From the NCBI GenBank assembly GCA_003233475.1, contig QILU01000098.1:1-15028 (forward strand): a DNA stretch of 15,028 bases. Direction: 5' to 3'. Below the pieces are notes generated by a model. It had not been told where the DNA came from and did no database searches. It saw nothing but the letters and a program-made list of their open reading frames with translations. The stretch's first letter is position 1. Every line of letters begins with the position of its first letter. Origin of the DNA: Ahrensia sp. Its GTDB lineage: Bacteria > Pseudomonadota > Alphaproteobacteria > Rhizobiales > Rhizobiaceae. This document shows, in pieces, positions 6,851-14,246 of this stretch. A program made the translations under genes and the position numbers.

Positions 6851-7950
6851 ACTGGATCACCAATTACGTCCGTCCCAAGCTTGATTTTCTTGGCAGAAAA
6901 AACATGCCGGAAAACCTCTGGATCAAAGATCCTGATACGGGCGAGATGGTGTTTCATGCGGATTTGGAAGCCAATCAGTATGTGGTTCCTGCTTCCGGTT
7001 ATCATCTGGCTATCAGCGCCGGGGAGCGGCTGAAGTTTTTTTTCGATGACGGGGAATATGAATCCTTCCCCCAGCCAAAGGTTGCAATTGATCCGCTAAA
7101 ATTTCGTGATGAACGCCGTTACACTGATAAGCTGAAAGAAAACCGCGCCAAAACCGGCGAGGAAGACACCATTCTCGCGGGCTGCGGAAAAGTGCACGGA
7201 AAGCCGCTTACCGTCTGCGTGCAGGATTTTAAGTTCATGGGTGGCTCGTTGGGCATGGCGGCAGGTGAGGCGATTATCACCTCTATGGAAGAGGCGGTGA
7301 AGCGCAAAACCCCTTATGTGCTTTTTGCCGCCTCCGGTGGCGCGCGCATGCAGGAGGGTATTTTGTCCCTCATGCAACTGCCCCGCACAACAGTTGCCGT
7401 GCAATTGCTCAAGGAAGCCGGATTGCCCTACATTGTTGTTCTGACTAACCCCACCACCGGCGGGGTATCCGCATCTTACGCCATGCTGGGTGACATTCAC
7501 ATTGCCGAACCCGGTGCGTTAATAGGTTTTGCCGGGCCGCGCGTAATTGAGCAGACCATCCGCGAAAAATTACCGGAAGGGTTTCAGCGGGCTGAATATC
7601 TAAAAGAACACGGCATGGTGGATATGGTGGTGCCGCGCACCGAGTTGAAAGACACCATTTCCGATCTGCTCACCATTCTTATGAAACAGGAAAAGCGTGA
7701 AGAAGCCCCGTTGGTCTTGGAAGACGAAATTACCTCCGAAGAGATAGAAAGAAAAGATCAAAAACAACAAGAATTGTTTGACGAAGCTACTGAAGAAGAA
7801 GTTGCAGAGGCGGCTGAAAAGACAAAATCCGTTGAGCCTGAAAACGAGCCCGCCTTGGCTGAAGCCAGCAAAAAAACCAACAAGAAGGATGCTATGAAAG
7901 AAAACGGGGACGCCGAAATTCCCGGTGGTGCCAACCCCGCCTCTGCATAA
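6847..7950 (+). CDS. accD: Acetyl-CoA carboxylase carboxyltransferase subunit beta, zinc-ribbon cysteines lost, long charged tail
   Basis: AccD pairs with AccA to move CO2 from carboxybiotin to acetyl-CoA, making malonyl-CoA for fatty acid synthesis. The amino end [10 protein letters not shown] and the crotonase-like core are typical: [13 protein letters not shown] (131-143), [10 protein letters not shown] (162-171), [18 protein letters not shown] (199-216) and the REKLPEGFQ region. In E. coli AccD four cysteines bind zinc near the amino end; here the aligned residues are Asp28, Thr31, Val47 and Ser50, while the surrounding sequence (GEMVF, PASGYH) is kept. Rhizobial AccD, as I recall, is also partly eroded here. 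From about residue 283 an 85-residue tail rich in E, K and A brings the length to 367 aa, against about 300 in relatives. The start has only a weak ribosome binding site. folC follows after 24 bp, a common alphaproteobacterial order; the usual upstream trp genes are absent. Confidence 0.96.
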   Translation: MNWITNYVRPKLDFLGRKNMPENLWIKDPDTGEMVFHADLEANQYVVPASGYHLAISAGERLKFFFDDGEYESFPQPKVAIDPLKFRDERRYTDKLKENRAKTGEEDTILAGCGKVHGKPLTVCVQDFKFMGGSLGMAAGEAIITSMEEAVKRKTPYVLFAASGGARMQEGILSLMQLPRTTVAVQLLKEAGLPYIVVLTNPTTGGVSASYAMLGDIHIAEPGALIGFAGPRVIEQTIREKLPEGFQRAEYLKEHGMVDMVVPRTELKDTISDLLTILMKQEKREEAPLVLEDEITSEEIERKDQKQQELFDEATEEEVAEAAEKTKSVEPENEPALAEASKKTNKKDAMKENGDAEIPGGANPASA

Positions 7951-7974
7951 ATTTCCAAAGAATATCGTATTCAA

Positions 7975-9339
7975 ATGAACGCCCCCAAAACCACCCCCAA
8001 ATCAATCATTGGAACTGCAGAAGAGCAAATCGATGCCCTGATGAAAATTCATCCCAAAGGGTATGATCTTTCCCTGCATCGAATTTCCGACCTCTTAAAA
8101 AAACTTGGCAATCCGCAAAATAAAATGCCGCCTGTCATTCACGTTGCTGGAACCAATGGAAAGGGTTCTGCTATCGCTTTTGTCCGGGCCATTCTTGAAG
8201 CTGCCGGCCTGGGGGTGCACGTTGACACATCCCCCCATTTGGTGAATTGGCACGAGCGCTATCGCATCGCCAACATGGGTGCCAAAACCGGAGGTGGCCG
8301 ATTGGTTGAAGACAAGGTGTTGGCCGAGGTGATTGCCCGTGTGGCAAAAGCCAATGATGGGCAGCCCATCACCGTGTTTGAAGTGTTAAGCGCTGTTGCA
8401 TTCGTACTGTTCAGCGAATGGCCCGCCGATGTGGCCCTGATTGAGGTGGGCCTTGGCGGACGGTTTGATTGTACAAATGTTATGGAAAAAACGGCCATCA
8501 GTATCATCACCCCGATCTCACTCGATCACGAGTCATTCCTTGGCAATACGATAGCAAAAATTGCCTTCGAAAAGGCAGGAATTATCAAACCGAATACCCC
8601 GGTGATTGTCGGACCCCAGGAAAATGAGGCGCTGGAAGTGATAGAACAACAGGCGGCCCGCCAGGGAGCCCCGGTATATTCCTACGGTCAATCGTTCAAC
8701 GCCTTCGTTGAAAACGGCAAAATGGTCTACCAGGATGAAGCAACACTTCTGGATTTAGATTTGCCCGCGCTTCCAGGGGAACATCAGATTTCCAATGCCG
8801 CCACAGCAATTGCGACTGCCCGATGTTTTGCTGAAATGCACAATTTCGAACTCACGACAGCGATGATTGACCAGGGCTTAAAATCAGTCGAATGGCCGGG
8901 GCGCATGCAACGCCTTAAAACCGGGCATTTGCTTGATTTGGTGCCAAAGGGAAGTGAAATCTGGCTGGATGGAGGCCACAATCCGGGTGCGGCAGTGATG
9001 ATTTCCGAATTTCTCAAAACCCTGTCCGACCGGGATTCAAAACCTGTTACTTTGATTTGTGGAATGTTGGATACCAAAGACCCGATCGGGTATTTTTCGG
9101 CACTTTCTTCGGTTGTAGATCGGGTTATCACGGTTCCGGTTGCAACCAGCGATTCGGGGATTTCGCCCGGCGAGTTGGCGCAGGCAGCAAAAAAATGTGG
9201 ACTAAAAGCCGATGAAGCCACTTCTTTGACCACGGCGCTAGCGCAGGTGAAAGGCCAAAAATCCCAACGAATTCTCATTGCCGGGACGCTTTATCTGGTG
9301 GGAGAAGCACTGGCAAAAAATGGAACTCCGCCGGTTTGA
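7975..9339 (+). CDS. folC: Bifunctional dihydrofolate synthase / folylpolyglutamate synthase
   Basis: FolC adds glutamate to dihydropteroate to make dihydrofolate, then adds further glutamates to tetrahydrofolates, using ATP. The 454-aa product is a Mur-ligase-type enzyme. It has the P-loop GTNGKGS (59-65), the substrate segment TSPHLVNWHERYRI (85-98), the GLGGRFDCTN motif, LDHESFLGNTIAKIAFEKAGIIKP (a run interrupted here only for description, in the middle domain), GEHQISNAATAI, and the carboxy-terminal WPGRMQRL and WLDGGHNPGAA motifs. Length and motif order are normal. It lies 24 bp downstream of accD on the same strand and is probably co-transcribed with it. No strong ribosome binding site is seen before the ATG. 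Confidence 0.95.
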   Translation: MNAPKTTPKSIIGTAEEQIDALMKIHPKGYDLSLHRISDLLKKLGNPQNKMPPVIHVAGTNGKGSAIAFVRAILEAAGLGVHVDTSPHLVNWHERYRIANMGAKTGGGRLVEDKVLAEVIARVAKANDGQPITVFEVLSAVAFVLFSEWPADVALIEVGLGGRFDCTNVMEKTAISIITPISLDHESFLGNTIAKIAFEKAGIIKPNTPVIVGPQENEALEVIEQQAARQGAPVYSYGQSFNAFVENGKMVYQDEATLLDLDLPALPGEHQISNAATAIATARCFAEMHNFELTTAMIDQGLKSVEWPGRMQRLKTGHLLDLVPKGSEIWLDGGHNPGAAVMISEFLKTLSDRDSKPVTLICGMLDTKDPIGYFSALSSVVDRVITVPVATSDSGISPGELAQAAKKCGLKADEATSLTTALAQVKGQKSQRILIAGTLYLVGEALAKNGTPPV

Positions 9340-9416
9340 GCTCTTTGGGCACTTGACCAATAAGGTTGTGTGAACGACACTTTGTCTCGAACGATCCAGA
9401 TTTTGAAAAGCGGCCC

Positions 9417-10106
9417 ATGGATTCACTTTCAAATATTCCCCTTTTTGCCGAATTGCCCGAAGAGGCAATCGAGCGTTATTCAAAATCCTGCTCCTGGCGG
9501 CGGTATGAGGAAAACGAACTCATCATAGATTATGATGACAACAGCCGGGATGTGCGGTTCATAATTGCAGGCTATGTCCGAATCATTTTACGCATTTCAA
9601 CGGGGAAAGAGGTCATACTGGCAGAAATGAAAGACGGGGAGTTTTTCGGAGAAATCGCAGCGATTGACAACGAGGGGCGCTCGGCAAATGTCACCACGCT
9701 CAGCCGTGCTCAGGTGTGCATCATGCCTCAATCTTTGTTTCTTGAAATGCTGGATTTATTTCCAAGCGTCAATAAAATGGTGATGAAAACTCTGGCGCTT
9801 CGGTGCCGTATGTTGAACACCCGCCTGGCCGAGCACTGTTTCTTGCAAACCAAGCACCGTCTGTATAGCGAGTTGTTACGGCAATCACGCCCCCGTATGG
9901 GCCACGAGGGCCAACGCTCCATATCCCCACCACCCATTCAAAAAGATCTGGCCGCACGAATTGGCACAAGGCGCGAGGTTGTTTCCCGTGAAATTGCAAG
10001 CCTGAAACGCAGCAAGATTGTTGACAAAACAACCGGAGCACTGATTTTGACAGACCTGCACCGGTTAAACAGCCTCATTTCTGAGGGTTGGGAAGAAGCG
10101 GGATAA
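9417..10106 (+). CDS. Crp/Fnr-family transcription regulator with intact cAMP-site motif
   Basis: The 229-aa product has a cyclic-nucleotide-binding beta barrel (about 8-105), a dimerisation helix (about 110-145) and a winged helix-turn-helix (about 174-200, QKDLAARIGTRREVVSREI). In the barrel, GEFFGEIAAIDNEGRSANV (74-92) keeps the FGE and Arg-Ser pair (Arg88, Ser89) that hold cAMP phosphate and ribose in CRP. There is no amino-terminal cysteine cluster as in FNR, so a nucleotide-type effector is more likely than oxygen. HTH-end residues RREVVSREI sit where Crp family members read DNA. The ATG at 9417 starts the family-typical SLSNIPLFAELPEE; an in-frame TTG at 9366 would add 17 residues without a well-placed ribosome binding site. 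It starts 77 bp after folC and may be read from the same transcript. Targets are unknown; I leave the symbol blank because several paralogues are usual. Confidence 0.88.
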   Translation: MDSLSNIPLFAELPEEAIERYSKSCSWRRYEENELIIDYDDNSRDVRFIIAGYVRIILRISTGKEVILAEMKDGEFFGEIAAIDNEGRSANVTTLSRAQVCIMPQSLFLEMLDLFPSVNKMVMKTLALRCRMLNTRLAEHCFLQTKHRLYSELLRQSRPRMGHEGQRSISPPPIQKDLAARIGTRREVVSREIASLKRSKIVDKTTGALILTDLHRLNSLISEGWEEAG

Positions 10107-10561
10107 GGCCAGCGTCGCAACTCCGGATGCAATTTCGCATTCCTTTGCAAAGCCTTTTAACCGCATTCAACACACGCCAATCAAGAAATTTAAGCAATGG
10201 AGATGCCGATAAAAATGGCAATATTTGATTATTGCAAATAGAATAAGTAGAATCTATCTGATAAATACGCACCAAGATGGGAATTGTGTGCCGTTATATT
10301 GCGGATCCCTAGAAAGAAATGCGTCGTTCACACGTTGCTGGTCATGTGCCCCCTATACCATCAACGCGGCTTACAGCGATGCGAGTTCTTTCAATGGGAG
10401 AAGGCGGGACTTTTTTGGTTGAATTTATTCCCAAGAGAGTTCCGTCTTTTTTGGTTTTAACTTCCTGATCTCTTGGATTTAACACTGTAACAGGCTATCG
10501 CTTTACGGATGATTATTTAGCCGCTCAATTGGCAGGCTCGATTGATAAGCGGGGATTCGAG
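10107..10561. other. 455-bp gene-free gap before puuD
   Basis: I see no convincing gene. A 65-codon frame at 10225-10422 and a 29-codon frame at 10379-10468 lack ribosome binding sites and recognisable sequence. TTTTTTGGTT occurs twice (10411-10420 and 10447-10456), 36 bp apart. A weak promoter-like pair, TTGGAT (10473-10478) and TATCGC (10496-10501) at 17-nt spacing, could serve puuD. No terminator with a T-tract is evident after the Crp-family gene. Confidence 0.5.
10222..10240. promoter_or_regulatory. AT-rich palindrome, candidate operator
   Basis: TATTTG (10222-10227) and CAAATA (10235-10240) form a perfect 6-bp inverted repeat around a 7-nt AT-rich centre. It lies 116 bp after the Crp-family stop and about 320 bp before puuD, so it could be an operator for either side or a chance AT-rich match. 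The TTG/CAA half-sites are 7 nt apart, not the 8 nt of an FNR box. Confidence 0.22.
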
Positions 10562-11797
10562 ATGGAATATGATTACGCGGTGATATGGAGCGGCTTTAGT
10601 TTTGCGGTTCGCTGGCTCCATATCATTACCGGCATCGCCTGGATTGGCTCTTCCTTTTATTTTATCGCCCTCGATCTGGGGCTGCGTAAGTCCGACAATC
10701 TGCCACCCGGTGCCCACGGGGAAGAATGGCAGGTGCACGGCGGCGGGTTTTATCATATTCGCAAATATCTGGTGGCGCCAAAGACCATGCCCGAACATTT
10801 AACCTGGTTTAAGTGGGAGAGTTATGTCACCTGGCTTTCAGGCTTTGCCATGCTGGCGATTGTTTATTATGTCGGCGCTGATCTGTATCTGGTGGATCGT
10901 AATGTGACGGATATTTCAACCACCACGGCCATCCTGATTTCCCTTTCCTCCCTCGCATTGGGGTGGATCATTTATGATCTGCTTTGCAAATCTAAATTCG
11001 GCGAGGACAACAACCGGCTGATGGTCTTGTTGTTCTTTTTGCTTGTCGCCATGGCCTGGGGTTACACTCAGGTGTTCACCGGCCGCGCCGCTTTTTTACA
11101 TTTGGGCGCGTTCACGGCGTCTATAATGACCGGCAATGTATTTTTCATCATCATGCCCAACCAGCGAATTGTGGTGGCGGATTTAAGGGCCGGACGCACC
11201 CCGGATGAGAAATACGGCAAAATTGCCAAGCAGCGCTCAACCCACAACAATTATCTCACCCTGCCTGTGCTGTTTATGATGGTATCCAATCATTACCCGT
11301 TGGCCTTTGCCACTGAATATAATTGGCTGATAGCTGCACTTGTGTTCCTTATGGGCGTTACCATCCGCCATTACTTCAACACAAAACACGCCCGCGGCGG
11401 CAACCCCACATGGACATGGATTGCCACAGCAATTTTGTTTGTAATCGCCATGTGGCTTTCTTCCTTTCCACCAAATGAAATTGCAGAAGACAAAAATGTA
11501 GGCTTTTCTGTACGGCAACAGGTGTTTGCCAGCGCCGCCGGGTTTGAAGCAGTGCGCGATACGGTGCAGGGTCGGTGCTCCATGTGTCACTCAGCCGAAC
11601 CTTCATGGGAAGGAATAATTACCCCACCCAACGGGGTGAAGCTTGAAACGGAGGCACAAATTGCCGCCCATGCCTATCAGATTTATGTCACCTCCGGGGT
11701 TAGCCATGCCATGCCCCCAGGCAACCTAACCGAAATTTCCAGTGCCGAACGGCGGCAAATCGTTCAATGGTACAAGGCTGCGAGCAAGGGACTTTGA
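10562..11797 (+). CDS. puuD: PuuD-type membrane urate hydroxylase with cytochrome c domain
   Basis: This family oxidises urate to 5-hydroxyisourate at the inner membrane and passes electrons through a fused cytochrome c, so it makes no H2O2 as soluble uricase does. The 411-aa product opens with MEYDYAVIWSGFSFAVRW and has about eight hydrophobic segments through residue 303. Family-typical stretches are GIAWIGSSFYFIALDLGLR (24-42), GEEWQVHGGGFYHI (53-66) and SNHYPLAF (242-249). After TM8 comes a periplasmic-type class I cytochrome c domain (about 315-411). Its haem-binding CSMCH is at 339-343 and a likely axial Met384 lies in SHAMPPGN. The ATG at 10562 has GGGGA 6 nt upstream; an in-frame TTG at 10529 adds 11 residues that fit the family less well. 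No other purine catabolism gene lies in the window. maeB begins 37 bp downstream, but a functional link is doubtful. Confidence 0.93.
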   Translation: MEYDYAVIWSGFSFAVRWLHIITGIAWIGSSFYFIALDLGLRKSDNLPPGAHGEEWQVHGGGFYHIRKYLVAPKTMPEHLTWFKWESYVTWLSGFAMLAIVYYVGADLYLVDRNVTDISTTTAILISLSSLALGWIIYDLLCKSKFGEDNNRLMVLLFFLLVAMAWGYTQVFTGRAAFLHLGAFTASIMTGNVFFIIMPNQRIVVADLRAGRTPDEKYGKIAKQRSTHNNYLTLPVLFMMVSNHYPLAFATEYNWLIAALVFLMGVTIRHYFNTKHARGGNPTWTWIATAILFVIAMWLSSFPPNEIAEDKNVGFSVRQQVFASAAGFEAVRDTVQGRCSMCHSAEPSWEGIITPPNGVKLETEAQIAAHAYQIYVTSGVSHAMPPGNLTEISSAERRQIVQWYKAASKGL

Positions 11798-11834
11798 AAC
11801 CCCGCCAAATAAATCAATTTTTAAAGTGAGAGAC

Positions 11835-14129
11835 ATGACTAAGAAAACTGAACCATCATTTTCAAAAGATGCAGCGCGCCACCCGGCATTAAATTACCAC
11901 GAGTTCCCTCGCCCCGGTAAGCTGGAAATTCGCCCGACAAAACCCCTGGCCAATCCGCGCGATTTGTCCCTTGCCTATTCCCCCGGGGTGGCGGAAGCCT
12001 GTCTTGCCATAAAAGCAAATCCGCTTGATGCTGCGCGCTATACGGCGCGGGGAAACCTTGTGGCTGTTGTCACCAACGGGTCCGCCGCTTTGGGGTTGGG
12101 AAATATTGGTCCGCTGGCCGCAAAGCCTATCATGGAAGGCAAGGCGGTTTTATTCAAACAATTCGCCCATATTGATTGTTTTGACATTGAATTGAATGAG
12201 AGCGATCCGGAAAAACTGGCCGAACATGTGATCGCATTGGAGCCCAGTTTCGGGGCCATAAACCTGGAAGACATTAAAGCACCGGATTGCTTTATTGTGG
12301 AAAGAATCTGCCGTGAAAGAATGAACATCCCGGTTTTCCACGACGACCAGCACGGCACGGCTATTGTGGTTGGGGCAGCTGTTAAAAACGCACTGCATCT
12401 TACAAAACGAAAATTCGCGGATATTAAAATAGTGTCCACCGGTGGTGGTGCTGCCGGGATTGCCTGTTTGAACATGCTGATCAGCCTTGGGGTGAAACGG
12501 AAGAATATCTGGTTGTGCGATTTGAACGGCCTCGTTTTTGAGGCTCGAAAAGAAGTCACTTCCCCCCAGCAAATGAAGTTTGCCCAGAAAAGCAAGTTGC
12601 GCAATTTGGATGATGTGATCGACGGGGCGGATTTGTTTCTTGGCTTGTCCGGCCCCAACGTATTGTCGCAGGATATGGTGAAACGCATGGCTCCCAAGCC
12701 AATTGTATTTGCGCTGGCCAACCCGGATCCGGAAATCATGCCCGAACAGGTTCTTGAAGTTGCGCCGGATGCAATTGTTGCCACCGGGCGCTCCGATTAT
12801 CCCAATCAGGTCAACAACGTGTTGTGCTTCCCTTTTATTTTTCGCGGCGCGTTGGATGTGGGGGCGACTGATATTAATGAGGCCATGAAAATAGCTTGTG
12901 TGGAGGGGATTGCAGAATTGGCCCGCAAAACCTCTTCTGCCGAAGCCGCAGCAGTTTATGGCGACGAGGATTTGCAGTTTGGAAAAGACTATTTAATCCC
13001 TAAACCTTTCGATCCGCGTCTGTTGTCGGTTGTAGCCGGGGCGGTTGCAAAAGCCGCCATGGAGACCGGTGTGGCGGAGCGGCCGTTGGACGATTTTGAT
13101 GCCTATTTAGATAAGCTCAATGCATCGGTTTACCGCTCTTCAATGCTGATGCGGCCAGTGTTTGAGCAAAGCAAATCCCAATCCCGCCGGATTGTTTTTG
13201 CTGAAGGTGAAGATGAACGGGTGCTACGTGCAGCAGTGGCGGTGATGGAAGAAACCGATGATACGCCTGTCCTGATAGGACGTCCGGAGGTCATCAACGC
13301 CAGGTGCGAAAAATACGGCCTGCCCATGGGCACGGTTTCCAAATTCGATATTGTTGACCCCACTAATGACCCCCGATACCGGGAGTATTGGGAAACCTAT
13401 TATTCGATGATGAAACGGCGGGGTGTTTCCCCCACTCTGGCGCGCGCTATTGTGCGCACCAATTCCACCGTTATCGCTGCGATAATGGTTTATCGCGAAG
13501 AAGCGGATTCCATGATTTGCGGCACTTTTGGCAATTATTTGTGGCACATGAAATATGTTCAGGAAATGCTGCAATCGCCAGATTTACAACCTACAGGCGC
13601 CCTTTCACTTATCATTTTGGACAAGGGCCCCATGTTTGTGGCCGACACCCACGTTCACCCCGAACCCACTTCGGAACAAATTGCCAATACGGTTGTGGCC
13701 ACGGCCCGCCATGTGCGCCGTTTTGGACTGGAGCCGAAAATAGCCCTTTGCTCCAACTCACAATTTGGGACATTGGAAACAGAATCCGCCCGCCGCATGC
13801 GTGGTGCTTTGGCTATTCTGGATGCCCAAAACCCCGGTTTTACCTATGAAGGAGAAATGCCGCTTGACGCTGCCTTTGAACCTGAGATACGCGCACGCCT
13901 GTTGCCTGAATCACGCATAGAGGGGCAGGCCAATGCATTTGTATTTTCAAATGCGGAGACGGCAGGTGGGGTGAAAAATGCGCTGAAATCCGTCGCCGGA
14001 GGGATAGAGGTTGGCCCGATCCTCATGGGCATGGGTAACCGCGCTCACATTGTTACCCCCTCCATTACCGTTCGTGGCCTGATCAATATGTCAGCGCTTG
14101 CCGGAACTCCAGTCCACACCTATGCGTAA
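11835..14129 (+). CDS. maeB: Malic enzyme with carboxy-terminal phosphotransacetylase-like domain
   Basis: The 764-aa enzyme oxidatively decarboxylates malate to pyruvate, feeding acetyl-CoA and NAD(P)H supply in cells growing on C4 acids. It is collinear with E. coli MaeB (759 aa). The malic domain (about 15-430) carries LAYSPGVAE (47-55), NLVAVVTNGSAALGLGNIG (74-92), LEDIKAPDCF (144-153) and FHDDQHGTA (168-176), plus a Rossmann GGGAAG (203-208). FALANPDPE (292-300) and NQVNNVLCFPFIFRGALD (324-341) complete it. Residues about 437-764 form the Pta-like domain, which in rhizobial relatives lacks phosphotransacetylase activity and takes part in acetyl-CoA control. The acidic residue Asp229 ends the second strand of the Rossmann fold; NAD versus NADP use (DME or TME type in Sinorhizobium) is not decided by sequence here. 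ATG 11835 follows GTGAGAG and gives the family start; an in-frame upstream frame into puuD is ignored. Confidence 0.94.
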   Translation: MTKKTEPSFSKDAARHPALNYHEFPRPGKLEIRPTKPLANPRDLSLAYSPGVAEACLAIKANPLDAARYTARGNLVAVVTNGSAALGLGNIGPLAAKPIMEGKAVLFKQFAHIDCFDIELNESDPEKLAEHVIALEPSFGAINLEDIKAPDCFIVERICRERMNIPVFHDDQHGTAIVVGAAVKNALHLTKRKFADIKIVSTGGGAAGIACLNMLISLGVKRKNIWLCDLNGLVFEARKEVTSPQQMKFAQKSKLRNLDDVIDGADLFLGLSGPNVLSQDMVKRMAPKPIVFALANPDPEIMPEQVLEVAPDAIVATGRSDYPNQVNNVLCFPFIFRGALDVGATDINEAMKIACVEGIAELARKTSSAEAAAVYGDEDLQFGKDYLIPKPFDPRLLSVVAGAVAKAAMETGVAERPLDDFDAYLDKLNASVYRSSMLMRPVFEQSKSQSRRIVFAEGEDERVLRAAVAVMEETDDTPVLIGRPEVINARCEKYGLPMGTVSKFDIVDPTNDPRYREYWETYYSMMKRRGVSPTLARAIVRTNSTVIAAIMVYREEADSMICGTFGNYLWHMKYVQEMLQSPDLQPTGALSLIILDKGPMFVADTHVHPEPTSEQIANTVVATARHVRRFGLEPKIALCSNSQFGTLETESARRMRGALAILDAQNPGFTYEGEMPLDAAFEPEIRARLLPESRIEGQANAFVFSNAETAGGVKNALKSVAGGIEVGPILMGMGNRAHIVTPSITVRGLINMSALAGTPVHTYA

Positions 14130-14246
14130 AATTTATCCTTAATGGTTCGTTTCTATTAACCTGCAATTCACAATCCTGAGACAAAGCCAGCCATTGGGCG
14201 TAAACTTTCTGCGATTTCAACGGGAATTCGAGGATGTTGAGAAATC

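Noticed and set aside
10225..10238. FNR-like box TTGATTATTGCAAA
   Set aside because: The TTG and CAA half-sites are 7 nt apart instead of 8 and the right half does not read ATCAA.
10225..10422. 65-codon frame in the gap before puuD
   Set aside because: Its start lies within the AT-rich palindrome region, there is no ribosome binding site, and the composition is unlike the neighbouring genes.
10379..10468. 29-codon frame MRVLSMGEGGTFLVEF... in the same gap
   Set aside because: No ribosome binding site before the ATG and too short to judge; only a shared TTTTTTGGTT repeat stands out.
12038..12784. Long minus-strand open frame (248 codons) inside maeB
   Set aside because: It is opposite an unambiguous malic enzyme, has no recognisable protein sequence, and such antisense frames are common in coding DNA of this composition.
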